A stretch of DNA of 64,000 nucleotides from Deltaproteobacteria bacterium (GTDB lineage Bacteria; Myxococcota_A; UBA796; GCA-2862545): positions 124,001 through 188,000 of the forward strand of contig SBGP01000077.1 in the NCBI GenBank assembly GCA_006226595.1, in the 5' to 3' direction. Positions 8,750 to 18,092 of this stretch are shown in pieces. Position 1 is the stretch's first letter; the number at the start of each line of letters is the position of its first letter. The notes below the pieces were generated by a model. That model saw only the letters and a list, made by a program, of their open reading frames with translations, did not search any database and was not told where the DNA came from. Position numbers and translations under genes: made by a program.

Positions 8750-9952
8750 GTGGACGACTCGGATGTTCGCAAGACCCTCGGAGTGGACGGCGGCGGTCGC
8801 CGCTGGGGCCGCTGGGCCGCGGTCGCCGTCGGCCTCGTGCTGATCGCCCTGTTCGCCGCCAGCCGCCTCGCCCCCACGGGCTCGGGCAGGTACACCTACG
8901 AGACGCTGCCGGTCACCCGGGGAACCCTGCTCATCAAGGTCACCGCCGTCGGCTCCATCGAGCCCTCGAATGCGGTCGCGGTGAGCTCGGAGCTCTCGGG
9001 CATCGTCGCCAAGGTGCACGTGTCCGAGAACGACGAGGTGGAGGCCGGCCAGGTCCTCGCCGAGCTCGACACCGACCTGCTCGAGGCGCAGGCTCGCCAG
9101 AGCCAGGCCAGCGTCCACGCCTCCGAGGCCACCGTGGCCCAGTCGCGGGCGACCATGGAGGGCGCGAGCGTCGACCTGTCGCGGGCCGAGCAGCTGCACG
9201 ACAAGGGCGCCATCTCCGCGGCGGAGTTCGACCGTGCCCGCACCGCCCACCGCCAGGCCGTCGCGGGCTTCGCCCTCGCCGAGGCCCAGCTCGAGCAGGC
9301 CCGCGCTTCCGCGCTCGCCGCGAAGGCCAACCTGTCGAAGACCCGCATCGTCTCGCCCATCGCCGGCGTCGTGCTCGAGCGCAGCGTGGAAGAGGGCCAG
9401 GCCGTCGTGTCCTCGCTCCAGGCGGCCACCCTGTTCCGCGTGGCCGAGGACCTGCGCAAGATGACGCTGGACGTCGAGGTCGACGAGGCGGACATCGGCC
9501 GCATCAAGGCTGGACAGCAGGCCGACTTCACGGTGTCCGCCTACCCCGAGCGGGTGTTCGACGCGGAGGTCACCAAGGTGCACCTCGCGCCCGTCGACAG
9601 CTCCGACGTCGTGACCTACCTGGCCACGCTCTCCGTGGACAACCCCGGGCTCGAGCTGCTGCCCGGCATGACCGCCACGGCGTCGATTACCGCCGAGCGC
9701 CTGGAGGATGCGCTGCTGGTGCCCAACCAGGCCCTGCGCTTCGAGCCCCCCGAGGGCTCTGAGCCGCAGCCCGAGCCCGTGGATGGCCGCCGCCGCGCCC
9801 GGGTGTACGCGCTGGACGGCGACGCGGTGCCCATCCTCGTGTTCCCCGGTGCCAGCGATGGACGCCACACCGTGGTCGAGGGGCAGGTCTACGAGGGACA
9901 GGAGCTCGTGATCGCTGCGGAGCGCACGCGTCGCGGGAGCAAGGCCCAGTGA
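8750..9952 (+). CDS. Membrane fusion protein of an ABC efflux system (MacA/HlyD type)
   Basis: 400 residues. A single N-terminal membrane segment (AAVAVGLVLIALFAASRLA) is followed by the split lipoyl/beta-barrel fold: GSIEPSNAVAVSSELSGIV then VHVSENDEVEAGQVLAELDT, a coiled-coil hairpin of about 90 residues rich in Ala/Gln/Glu, the returning lipoyl half (IVSPIAGVVLERSVEEGQAV) and a beta-barrel with LLPGMTATASI. GTG 8750 is preferred to 8741 for its GGGAG spacing. It links the MacB-type ATPase and permease encoded next to an outer-membrane channel, which is not in this window. Substrate could be an antibiotic, a lipid or a peptide. Confidence 0.9.
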   Translation: MDDSDVRKTLGVDGGGRRWGRWAAVAVGLVLIALFAASRLAPTGSGRYTYETLPVTRGTLLIKVTAVGSIEPSNAVAVSSELSGIVAKVHVSENDEVEAGQVLAELDTDLLEAQARQSQASVHASEATVAQSRATMEGASVDLSRAEQLHDKGAISAAEFDRARTAHRQAVAGFALAEAQLEQARASALAAKANLSKTRIVSPIAGVVLERSVEEGQAVVSSLQAATLFRVAEDLRKMTLDVEVDEADIGRIKAGQQADFTVSAYPERVFDAEVTKVHLAPVDSSDVVTYLATLSVDNPGLELLPGMTATASITAERLEDALLVPNQALRFEPPEGSEPQPEPVDGRRRARVYALDGDAVPILVFPGASDGRHTVVEGQVYEGQELVIAAERTRRGSKAQ

Positions 9953-10641
9953 GCGGCGAGCTCGTCGTCGCGCTCCGAGGCGTGACCCGGCACTACGGCC
10001 AGGGCGAAGCGCTGGTGCGGGCGCTCGACGGGGTGGACCTCGACGTGTTCGAGGGCGACTTCCTGGCCCTGATGGGGCCGTCGGGCTCGGGCAAGAGCAC
10101 CTGCCTCAACGTCATCGGCTGCCTCGACGAGCCGAGTACCGGCTCCTACCGGTTCCGGGACGTGGAAGTCACCGAGCTCTCCACCAACCAGCGAGCGCTG
10201 CTTCGCCGCCACTACCTGGGCTTCGTCTTTCAGGGCTACAACCTCCTCCCGCGGACCACCGCGGTCGAGAACGTGGAGCTGCCGCTGATCTACCGGGGAG
10301 TGGGCGCCGCCGAGCGCCGCAAGAAGGCCCTCCAGGCCCTGGACGACGTGGGACTCGCCCACCGCGCCGACCACGCCCCCAACGAGCTCTCCGGAGGCCA
10401 GCAGCAGCGCGTCGCCATCGCGCGAGCGTTGGTGACCGACCCCTCCCTGCTGCTCGCCGACGAGCCCACCGGAAACCTCGACTCGAAGATGAGCCACGAG
10501 GTGATGAAGCTGCTCGCACGCCTCAACAAGGAGCGCGGCATCACCATCCTCATGGTCACCCACGAGCCCGAGATGGCGGAGTACTGCGACGAGACCATCC
10601 ACTTCCTCGACGGTCGAGTGCTCGAGCGAGGGGGTGGCTGA
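9949..10641 (+). CDS. ABC transporter ATP-binding protein (MacB/LolD type)
   Basis: 230 residues, typical for this group. Walker A GPSGSGKST, Q-loop VFQGYNLL, signature LSGGQQQRVAIARAL, Walker B LLLADEPTGNLD and the switch His in MVTHEPEMA are all intact. Start GTG 9949 overlaps the stop of the membrane-fusion gene (GTGA). It powers the permease encoded immediately downstream. Confidence 0.95.
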   Translation: MSGELVVALRGVTRHYGQGEALVRALDGVDLDVFEGDFLALMGPSGSGKSTCLNVIGCLDEPSTGSYRFRDVEVTELSTNQRALLRRHYLGFVFQGYNLLPRTTAVENVELPLIYRGVGAAERRKKALQALDDVGLAHRADHAPNELSGGQQQRVAIARALVTDPSLLLADEPTGNLDSKMSHEVMKLLARLNKERGITILMVTHEPEMAEYCDETIHFLDGRVLERGGG

Positions 10642-11849
10642 TGCTGTGGACGACCTTCGTCCTCGCCGTGCGCCAGCTGGCGAGGAACAAGACGCGAACC
10701 GGACTCACTGCACTCGGCGTGATGATCGGCGTCGCCGCCGTGATCGCGATGGTCGGCATCGGCCGCGGCGCGACCCGCGCGGTGAACGAGGACCTCGAGT
10801 CCATCGGCCAGAACCTGCTGTTCGTGGTGCCCGGAAACGCGCGCGGTCCCGGCGGGCGAGGCGGCGTGGCCAAGCCCTTCACCGACCAGGACCTCGCCGC
10901 CATTCGCGAACAGATCGCCGATGTCGACGCCGCCGTGCCGGTGGCGACGATGAGCACGGTGGCCGCGTGGGGCGAGGAGACCCTGCGCACGTCGGTGACC
11001 GGGAGCTCCGCCGAGTACCTGCGCGCCATGCGGTGGGAGGTGGCTCGCGGCCGCGACTTCGACGAGGCCGAGCACACCGCGGGCTCCGAGGTGTGCCTGC
11101 TCGGAGACACCGTCGCCACCGAGCTCTTCGGAGGGGCAGACCCCCTGGACGCCACCCTGCGCGCCGATCAGTTCACCTGTCGCGTCGTCGGCGTGCTCGC
11201 CCCCAAGGGGCAGAGCTCCTTCGGCCAGGACCAGGACGACTTCCTGCTCATCCCCATTCGAACCTTCCAGCGGCGCATCCAGGGCGACCGGGACATCGCG
11301 ACCATCTTCGTCTCGGCCACGGAGGACGCGGACTCCCAGGTCGTCAAGGAGCGGCTCGAGGCCCTGCTCACCGAGCGCCGCCACATTCGCGAGGGGGCCG
11401 AGCCCGACTTCTCGGTGCGCGACATGGCCGAAGTGGTGGCCATGCTCGACGGGGTGAGTCGCGTGCTCACCGGCTTCCTCGCGGCGATTGCCGCCGTGAG
11501 CCTGCTCGTGGGCGGCATCGGCATCATGAACATCATGATGGTCAGCGTGACCGAGCGCACCCGCGAGATCGGCATCCGCCTCGCAGTCGGCGCCCTCGCC
11601 CGGGACGTGCTCCTGCAGTTCCTCGTCGAGGCGATGGTGCTCTCCGGCCTCGGCGGCCTGGCCGGCATCGCCCTGGGACTGCTGATCAGCTGGGGTGCCT
11701 CGGCCGCGCTCGACATCCCGCTGGTCGTCGACCCGCTGATCATCGCGCTGGCCTTCGGCGTGTCGGCGGCCATCGGGGTGGTCTTCGGCTTCTTCCCGGC
11801 GCGGCGGGCGGCCAACCTGCGCCCGATCGACGCGCTCCGCCACGAGTGA
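10641..11849 (+). CDS. ABC transporter permease (MacB/FtsX type)
   Basis: 402 residues: one N-terminal membrane helix followed by the MacB-type periplasmic core domain (about residues 40-240), then three C-terminal helices in the FtsX-like domain (VSLLVGGIGIMNIMMVSVTE, TREIGIRLAVGA). ATG overlaps the ATPase stop (TGATG), so the tripartite set is one operon. This family transfers substrates from the periplasm or outer leaflet by mechanotransmission rather than moving them across the inner membrane. Substrate unknown. Confidence 0.93.
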   Translation: MLWTTFVLAVRQLARNKTRTGLTALGVMIGVAAVIAMVGIGRGATRAVNEDLESIGQNLLFVVPGNARGPGGRGGVAKPFTDQDLAAIREQIADVDAAVPVATMSTVAAWGEETLRTSVTGSSAEYLRAMRWEVARGRDFDEAEHTAGSEVCLLGDTVATELFGGADPLDATLRADQFTCRVVGVLAPKGQSSFGQDQDDFLLIPIRTFQRRIQGDRDIATIFVSATEDADSQVVKERLEALLTERRHIREGAEPDFSVRDMAEVVAMLDGVSRVLTGFLAAIAAVSLLVGGIGIMNIMMVSVTERTREIGIRLAVGALARDVLLQFLVEAMVLSGLGGLAGIALGLLISWGASAALDIPLVVDPLIIALAFGVSAAIGVVFGFFPARRAANLRPIDALRHE

Positions 11850-11914
11850 CGCGGACGACTCCGCACCCGGCCTGAAACGGTGAGAACGGCAAGGAGGTCG
11901 CGTCTCCGGCCTGC

Positions 11915-11920
11915 TAGAGT
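11915..11920 (+). promoter_or_regulatory. Putative -10 box (TAGAGT) close to the start codon
   Basis: TAGAGT ends nine bases before the ATG at 11930, and no Shine-Dalgarno lies in between. The transcript would have a leader of about 2-3 bases. Confidence 0.4.
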
Positions 11921-11929
11921 ACCGCCACC

Positions 11930-14653
11930 ATGCACCGACACCCCTCCCCGCTCTCCGCCTCGCCATTCTGCGCCTCCATCCTGGCGCTTTCGCTGATCAC
12001 GGGCTGCCGTGGCCAGCCGCTGGGCGGGCCCGACGCCGAGGACTACAACCGGCACCCCGAGCCACCGGCGCTGTTCCGCGACGTGGCGATGGTCGATGAC
12101 GACAACCAGTGGAATGGCGTGTACGTGCCCGGCGGCCTGCGCACGACCCAGGACGGGCGCGTGGCCCTGCAGGTCCAGGGTGGCCCGGACACCTTCTCCT
12201 TCTACCTGTACGCGCCCGAGAAGATGAACGAGGCCGTGCTTCCCGGCGCGCCGGGCATGAGCATCCTCGCGACCCCCGATCCGGTTCGCGTCGTGTTTCC
12301 GCCGGCCCAGGACCCCGACGTGTACCGGGTCGGGCACCACGCGATCTGCGATCCCACTCACGAGTTCCCGGTCGAGGGCGAGCGCACGAACCCCTACGCC
12401 TGCGGCACGGATCTCGCGAACGACTGCTACGACATCCACATCATCAGCTCGATCTCGATCGACACGAACACGCGGATGTGGGGCACGCCGGCCACCATCG
12501 AGGTGAGCAACCCGAAGACCGTGGACGCCCGGATCGCCAACGTCAGCCTGGGCGAGCCCGTCGCGGGCACCACCCTCGGCGGGGCCTTCGAGTGGGCCGA
12601 GGCCGCCATCACCATCGACGGCCGCCTGCTCACCGGACGCTGGGGCGGCGCGATTCGCAGCTGGACACACCCCGAGAGCGGCGAGTCCTTCATCCGGCGC
12701 TACGACCTCGGCTATTCCTACCTGGACGAGTCCTACGAGCCCTGCGACATCACCGGCTGGACCGACTTCCACCCGATGAGCCACGCGCCCTACGACCCCG
12801 AGCTCGTCGGGCGCTACGGACTTGCGCAGTACCCCTTCCGCGACAGCGAAGGCGAGTTGATCGCGGATGGCGAGGACATGGGCGGCAGCTACCCCTGGGT
12901 CGACCGGGAGGGCGCCAACGTGTTCATGACCGGCGTTCCCGGCACGATTCACGAGCAGTCCAAGGACGACTTTCCGCGCACGTGCGTCGTGGAAGGCTGC
13001 GAAGACCTCACCTACTCGATGGACTTCGACCGCGGCTTCCTCGTGGCCGGTGCGTGGACGCACGGTCGGCTCGTGCACCTCGACGGCATGATCAACAACA
13101 TCGACTGGTCCATCGGCCTCGCTCCCGACGCCCACATGATGGTCGACCTGTACCAGGACACCGACGGCACACCCGTCGCCGCGCGCCTCGGCGCGGGCCG
13201 CGGGCACAGCGGCAGCCCCCCACCGCCGGGACACCCTGGGAACGAGAACATCCTCGACTCCCAGCAGAACATGCCGAACTTCCGGCCCGCGATGCGCCAC
13301 GTCACCCCGCGGGACGTGGTGTGGATCATGAGCTCGGGCGTGGCCACCGACGAGATTGCCTTCGACGACTTCCTCGACCCGCGGGCGTTCATCGTCTCGA
13401 ACATGCAGGCCTCGATTACCCAGGTGATCGACGACGACGGCCGTACGACCGGCGTGCCGTGGCACCACAACGGCCAGGTGCGCGACCTCGAGCTGGGGCT
13501 GGTGAGCAACCTGTCGCCCTACGAGCTCGTGCATGACGAGTACGACGACGTGCACATCCAGAACGCGGCAACGTCCCTGGACTTCGCGGTGCCGGCCTAC
13601 GGCCTGGTCGAGGCCGGCACCGGACGCACCGAGCCCACCGCGCTCGGCGGCTTCTACGGACGCGGCTTCTGGCTCGATGGCGTCAACCGCATCCGCTACG
13701 CCCTGCCCGCCCAGGACCTGGACAGCGACTGGTACGTCGGCATCTTCGTGGACGCGCGGTCCTGGGACGGCGCCACCCGCGCGCTGATGACCTTCCCGGA
13801 CGGCTCCTCGGTGCGCCTCGTCGAGGGGCACACGGTCCAGTACGTGGCGGACGAGCGCGTGCTGCACAGCGTCGAGCTGCCGGCGGCCGGCGAGGGCTGG
13901 CGCCACCTGGCCTGGTTCGTGCGCGAAGACCACCGCGAGCTCACCCTGCTCGTCGACGGCTTTCCCCTCGACCGCTACGAGGCCCGCCGCGAGTTCTTCG
14001 GCATGGGCGAGGGCGAGCTGATTCTCGGCCGTGCGGGCGACCGCCGCAACGGCGAGCCAGATGCCGGCGTGCGCGGCTGGATCGACGACTTCAAGGTGCT
14101 GGCACACGACGTGGATGCCGAGGTGGCGTGCAACCACGCCGGCGGCACGCTCATCCGCGTCGACGACAACGCCGCGTGGGCGGACACCGCGGCGCTGTAC
14201 CCGGACTGGGCCCACGAAGAGGTCGCGGCCGCCGCGGGACTCGCCACCGACGCCCGCTACGCGTGCTTCCACGACTACAGCGCGGACTTCGCCGCCCACC
14301 TCGGCAACCTTCCCGAGGGCAGCACCTCGGTGCGCGACGCCATCCTCTTCCCCGAGGGCCCGCTGATGGTGGGCGCGCCGCGTCCCGACTCCTCCTCGAA
14401 CGCCTTCTGCCTCAGCTGCCACCACGAGGACGGCAAGGCGGGCATGGGGCTCGGCGCCCTGTCCTACACGCCGAACGTGCCGCTCGAGGAAGACCGACGT
14501 CGCCAGCCGCTACAGCCGCTGCGGCGGGTGTTCGGCAACGTCCCGGCGGGGTGGATCCCCGCCGACCACGGCCCGGGAAGCCCGATGGAACCGCTGGTTG
14601 CGCCCAACGAGGGCCTGTTGGTCGACCCGTGGGTACTGCCCGCCGCCGAGTAG
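11930..14653 (+). CDS. Large secreted lipoprotein with LamG-like region and a CXXCH motif
   Basis: 907 residues. The N-terminus has a lipoprotein signal with lipobox LITGC. The first half (about 30-520) holds His/Asp-rich beta segments (for example GYSYLDESYEPCDITGW, SMDFDRGFLVAGAWTHGRL) of a fold I cannot name. Residues of roughly 540-720 resemble a concanavalin/LamG-like jelly roll (WYVGIFVDARSWDGATRALM, WRHLAWFVREDHRELTLLVD, GWIDDFKVLAHDVDAEVA). Near the C-terminus, CLSCHHEDG is a c-type heme attachment motif. It follows the efflux operon but probably has its own leaderless-type promoter. Possibly a surface redox or carbohydrate-binding protein; the function is not established. Confidence 0.75.
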   Translation: MHRHPSPLSASPFCASILALSLITGCRGQPLGGPDAEDYNRHPEPPALFRDVAMVDDDNQWNGVYVPGGLRTTQDGRVALQVQGGPDTFSFYLYAPEKMNEAVLPGAPGMSILATPDPVRVVFPPAQDPDVYRVGHHAICDPTHEFPVEGERTNPYACGTDLANDCYDIHIISSISIDTNTRMWGTPATIEVSNPKTVDARIANVSLGEPVAGTTLGGAFEWAEAAITIDGRLLTGRWGGAIRSWTHPESGESFIRRYDLGYSYLDESYEPCDITGWTDFHPMSHAPYDPELVGRYGLAQYPFRDSEGELIADGEDMGGSYPWVDREGANVFMTGVPGTIHEQSKDDFPRTCVVEGCEDLTYSMDFDRGFLVAGAWTHGRLVHLDGMINNIDWSIGLAPDAHMMVDLYQDTDGTPVAARLGAGRGHSGSPPPPGHPGNENILDSQQNMPNFRPAMRHVTPRDVVWIMSSGVATDEIAFDDFLDPRAFIVSNMQASITQVIDDDGRTTGVPWHHNGQVRDLELGLVSNLSPYELVHDEYDDVHIQNAATSLDFAVPAYGLVEAGTGRTEPTALGGFYGRGFWLDGVNRIRYALPAQDLDSDWYVGIFVDARSWDGATRALMTFPDGSSVRLVEGHTVQYVADERVLHSVELPAAGEGWRHLAWFVREDHRELTLLVDGFPLDRYEARREFFGMGEGELILGRAGDRRNGEPDAGVRGWIDDFKVLAHDVDAEVACNHAGGTLIRVDDNAAWADTAALYPDWAHEEVAAAAGLATDARYACFHDYSADFAAHLGNLPEGSTSVRDAILFPEGPLMVGAPRPDSSSNAFCLSCHHEDGKAGMGLGALSYTPNVPLEEDRRRQPLQPLRRVFGNVPAGWIPADHGPGSPMEPLVAPNEGLLVDPWVLPAAE

Positions 14654-14966
14654 CGCAGCCCCCTTCCCGCGGATGCACTCCCTGAGCATCGATCCGTAGC
14701 CAGGGGTCCCGCGGATCGGGCCAACGGGCGTGCGGACTGCCGCGCGAGCGAGCCGGCGACCTGGACAGACGCGTCGCTTCCGACCGAGCAACCCTGCCGT
14801 CGCTCGCCTGCCCGCGAGGACAGGGCGAGCGGACGCTCGTCCACGGCACACCCAGGATGTCCCACGAAGGCGCATGTCCACGGCGTTCGACGCGAAAGCG
14901 CCGGGTTTTTGTTGGATTTATATCGAACGCTCGTTATCCGAAAAGCGTCCCCACCACGGAGGTCCC
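14654..14966 (+). promoter_or_regulatory. Intergenic region with AT-rich promoter for the SDR operon
   Basis: Most of this 313-base gap is GC-rich and shows no gene. From 14906 the sequence turns AT-rich: TTATAT (14918-14923) is a likely -10, directly followed by AACGCTCGTT (14926-14935), a short inverted repeat where a TetR protein such as the one encoded at 17275 could act. GGAGG (14958-14962) is the ribosome-binding site of the next gene. Confidence 0.45.
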
Positions 14967-15785
14967 ATGTTTCGCCGCTCGCCTGCCCCCTTCGCCGGGC
15001 ACGCCGTGTTCCTCACTGGCGGCGCTTCCGGCATCGGTCGCGCCCTCGCCGTCCGCCTGGTGGCCCAGGGTGCCGACGTCGTGCTCGCTGACTGGGACGG
15101 CCCCGCCGCCGCGGCCGTCGCCGAGGAGCTCGGCTGCCACGCGGTCGAGGTCGACGTGCGCGACCCCGACGCCGTGCGTCGCGCGGTCGCCGAGGCACGG
15201 GCGCTGGTCGGTCCCATCGACCTGCTGATCAACAACGCGGGCGTCGTACAGTGCGTCGAGGCTCACCTCGCCGACGACGAGGACTGGCGGCGCGTCATCG
15301 ACGTCGATCTCTACGGCGTCGTCCACGGTGTGCAGGCCGTCTACCCCGAGATGGTCGCGCGGGGTCGCGGGCACATCGTGAACATCGCCTCGGTGGCCGG
15401 CCTGTTCCCTTCCGCGGGTCAGGTCAGCTACACCGCGGCCAAACATGGCGTGGTCGGCCTCTCCTACGCGCTACGCGCGGAGGCCAAGCGGCACGGCGTG
15501 TCCGTGACCGTGATCTGCCCGGGCATCGTCAAGACGGCGATGCGCGACGACCTGCCCGTGCGCGGCGTGTCCGCCGAGCGCCTGCGCGCCCTGCTGCCGG
15601 CCGGCGCGGATGTCGACCAGGTGGCCGACCGCATCCTCGACGGCGTGGCCCGCGACCGCGTTCGCGTCGTGGTCACCCCGATGGCGCACCTGCTCACCAC
15701 CCTGATGCGCATCCACCCAGGTCTCGGCGTGTGGCTGAACCGCCATGCCTTCGACCTGCTGCTTCGCCGCGCGAGTGCGGCGTGA
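14967..15785 (+). CDS. Short-chain dehydrogenase/reductase
   Basis: 272 residues, classical SDR. Cofactor motif TGGASGIG near residue 20, ADWDG after the second strand (an acidic residue here favours NAD), NNAGV, catalytic Ser in NIASVAG, and YTAAK holding Tyr and Lys. The C-terminal part (LLTTLMRIHPGLGVWLNRH) is hydrophobic, as in SDRs acting on lipids or steroids. ATG 14967 follows GGAGG by four bases. It is the first gene of an operon with a flavin monooxygenase and a TetR regulator, a set often tied to steroid, ketone or fatty-substrate catabolism; the actual substrate is inferred only. Confidence 0.92.
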   Translation: MFRRSPAPFAGHAVFLTGGASGIGRALAVRLVAQGADVVLADWDGPAAAAVAEELGCHAVEVDVRDPDAVRRAVAEARALVGPIDLLINNAGVVQCVEAHLADDEDWRRVIDVDLYGVVHGVQAVYPEMVARGRGHIVNIASVAGLFPSAGQVSYTAAKHGVVGLSYALRAEAKRHGVSVTVICPGIVKTAMRDDLPVRGVSAERLRALLPAGADVDQVADRILDGVARDRVRVVVTPMAHLLTTLMRIHPGLGVWLNRHAFDLLLRRASAA

Positions 15786-15814
15786 ACCCTCCTCCCCCGA
15801 ACCGTGAGGCTCCC

Positions 15815-17365
15815 ATGTCCATTCCCCACGACGACGTGCTCATCGTCGGTGCCGGCCTGTCCGGCCTGTGTGCCGGCGCCCTGCTCACCCAGCGCTGCCC
15901 GGATGTCTCGTTCACCATCCTCGAGGGCCGACCGCAGATCGGCGGCACCTGGGACCTGTTCCGCTACCCCGGCGTTCGCTCCGACTCGGACATGTACACC
16001 CTCGGGTTCTCCTTCTTTCCGTGGAAGGAGGCGCAGTCCATCGCGGATGCCGACGCCATCCTCCGCTACCTGCACGACACCGTCGAGGCCTTCGGGCTCG
16101 CTTCGCATCTGCGCTTCGAGAAGCGCGTCGAGCAGGCGAGCTGGTCGACCGAGGCGCAGCGGTGGACGGTGACCGTGCGCGACGGCGCCACCGGCGAGAT
16201 CGAGACGCGGACGTGTGGCTTCTTGTGGGGCTGCACCGGCTACTATCGCTACGACCGCGCTCACACGCCGGAGTTCGCGGGGCGCGACGACTTCGAGGGC
16301 ACGGTCCTGCACCCCCAGTTCTGGCCCGAGGACTTCGACCCGGCGGGCAAGCGCATCGTCGTCATCGGAAGTGGTGCGACGGCCATCACGCTCGTGCCCT
16401 CCCTTGCCGGGCAGTGCGAGCACGTCACCATGCTCCAGCGCTCGCCGACCTACGTGTTTCCCTGGAAGCGCGAGGATGCGATGGCGACGCAGCTCAACCG
16501 GTTCCTGCCCGCGCCGGTCTCCCACCGCATCCTGCGGTTCAAGAACACCGCGTGGGCCACGGGCTTCTACCTGGCCGCGCGGCGCTTCCCGAACGCGACC
16601 CGGAGGTACCTGCTGGACGAGGTCCGCCGTCAGGTCGGCGACGTCGTCGACGTCGACACCCACTTCACCCCCCGGTACGACCCCTGGGACGAGCGCCCGT
16701 GCATGGTGCCCGAGTGCGACCTGTTCGAGGCGCTGCGCCGCGGCGAGGCCTCGATGGTCACCGACCGCATCGACCGCCTGACGGCGACGGGACTGCGGCT
16801 GCAATCGGGCGAGGAGCTCGAAGCCGACGTCATCGTCACCGCCACCGGACTCGAGCTGCAGGTCATGGGAGGCGCCCGACTCGTCGTCGACGGCGAGGTC
16901 ATCGACCCATCGAAGCACCTCCTGTACCGGGGGTGCATGCTGGGCGGTGTGCCGAACCACGCGATCAGCCTCGGCTACACCAACGCGTCGTGGACGCTGA
17001 AGTGCGAGCTGGTCAGCCAGTACGTGTGTCGCCTGCTGACGCACATGGAGGCGGCGGGCTACCGCGTCGTGCGCCCCGAGCCGGACCCGGACGCCGAGGT
17101 CGAGCCCCTCATCGACATGCAGTCCGGTTACATCGAGCGTGCCCGAGCCCGGATCCCCAAGCAGGGGTCGCGGGCGCCGTGGCGGCTGGCGCAGAACTAC
17201 TTCGTCGACCAGCTCCTGCTACGGTTCAGTCGCATCGAGGACGGCGTGCTGCAGTTCTCGGAGGAAAGCCCCGCATGCCCAAGATCGTCGACCACGACGC
17301 CGTTCGTCGCGAGCTCGTCCAGGGTGCCGCCCGCATCTTCAGCGAGACCGGCTACGGCACGGTGA
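15815..17365 (+). CDS. Flavin-containing Baeyer-Villiger-type monooxygenase
   Basis: 516 residues. FAD-binding GAGLSGLCAG at the N-terminus, NADPH-binding GSGATA in the middle, and the Baeyer-Villiger signature FxGxxxHxxxWP as FEGTVLHPQFWP. IGGTWDLFRYPGVRSDSDMY is the conserved region after the first Rossmann motif. Such enzymes insert one oxygen next to a ketone, or oxidise S/N atoms, with NADPH and O2. The preceding SDR could supply a ketone. The last 30 residues are read over the beginning of the tetR gene in another frame (91-base overlap) and look non-native, so the functional protein may end near residue 486. Confidence 0.9.
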   Translation: MSIPHDDVLIVGAGLSGLCAGALLTQRCPDVSFTILEGRPQIGGTWDLFRYPGVRSDSDMYTLGFSFFPWKEAQSIADADAILRYLHDTVEAFGLASHLRFEKRVEQASWSTEAQRWTVTVRDGATGEIETRTCGFLWGCTGYYRYDRAHTPEFAGRDDFEGTVLHPQFWPEDFDPAGKRIVVIGSGATAITLVPSLAGQCEHVTMLQRSPTYVFPWKREDAMATQLNRFLPAPVSHRILRFKNTAWATGFYLAARRFPNATRRYLLDEVRRQVGDVVDVDTHFTPRYDPWDERPCMVPECDLFEALRRGEASMVTDRIDRLTATGLRLQSGEELEADVIVTATGLELQVMGGARLVVDGEVIDPSKHLLYRGCMLGGVPNHAISLGYTNASWTLKCELVSQYVCRLLTHMEAAGYRVVRPEPDPDAEVEPLIDMQSGYIERARARIPKQGSRAPWRLAQNYFVDQLLLRFSRIEDGVLQFSEESPACPRSSTTTPFVASSSRVPPASSARPATAR

Positions 17366-17853
17366 CCATGCGCAAGCTCGCCGACGCCCTCGAGGTCTCC
17401 ACGGGCACGGTGTACCACTACTTCGAGTCCAAGGAAGACCTGTTCGAACAGGTCGTGCGCGCGGTGATCGAAGAGAACGCCGAGGCGGCCCACGCCGCCT
17501 TCGCGCTGGGGCCCGACCAGGTCCTCCACCTGCGCGTGCGGGACATCCTCGCCTACCTCATCCACCAGGAAGAGGAGCAGATGCGGCGCTTCATCGTGCT
17601 CATCGACTACTGGCGGCTGAACCCCGAGGGGCGCGCCGCGCTCCAGCCCACGCTCGACGGCGCCCACCGACGCTACGCACGCATCGTCGCCGCGCTACTC
17701 GGCAGCCGTGACGAGGGACTCGGGGTCGTCGTCCTCGCGGCCCTGTTCAACATCGTCCAGCAGCGGTGGTTCCACGGCCCGGCATTCGACGCCGAGCCCC
17801 AGGTGCGCATCATCGAGCGCATGGTCGCCGCGGAGCTGGCGCGCGAGGCGTGA
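17275..17853 (+). CDS. TetR-family transcriptional regulator
   Basis: 192 residues. HTH at about 22-45 (TVTMRKLADALEVSTGTVYH then YFESKEDLFEQVV), followed by a helical ligand domain with no visible signal. ATG 17275 is preceded by GGAGGAAAG at good distance although it lies inside the end of the monooxygenase gene. As the last gene of the SDR-monooxygenase operon it most likely represses that operon; AACGCTCGTT at 14926-14935 is a candidate site. Confidence 0.9.
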   Translation: MPKIVDHDAVRRELVQGAARIFSETGYGTVTMRKLADALEVSTGTVYHYFESKEDLFEQVVRAVIEENAEAAHAAFALGPDQVLHLRVRDILAYLIHQEEEQMRRFIVLIDYWRLNPEGRAALQPTLDGAHRRYARIVAALLGSRDEGLGVVVLAALFNIVQQRWFHGPAFDAEPQVRIIERMVAAELAREA

Positions 17854-18092
17854 TCCCGGCGCCCCTCGTCCCGAGCGCCCCGGGAGCGACACGACGAGGT
17901 CACGCATTCCCGAATGCGTCGATCATTGAGTAGCTTTTGACGAGTTACACACCGTCCGTTCTGCCGCGGCGCCGCCCACCGTTTTGCCAGGACTGACCTC
18001 GATTCGGTTTTAATCGGCGGCGAATTGCGAATTTTCCAACCCTCCCGGGCTTTCAATTGGATAGCATTTGAATAGACCCTAGCGGAGGCATC

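Noticed and set aside
11168-14425. 1085-residue minus-strand frame over macB and the large lipoprotein
   Set aside because: It spans two real genes on the other strand and shows only composition-driven sequence.
15464-17044. 526-residue minus-strand frame over the SDR and monooxygenase genes
   Set aside because: Shadow of two well-supported plus-strand genes; no motif.
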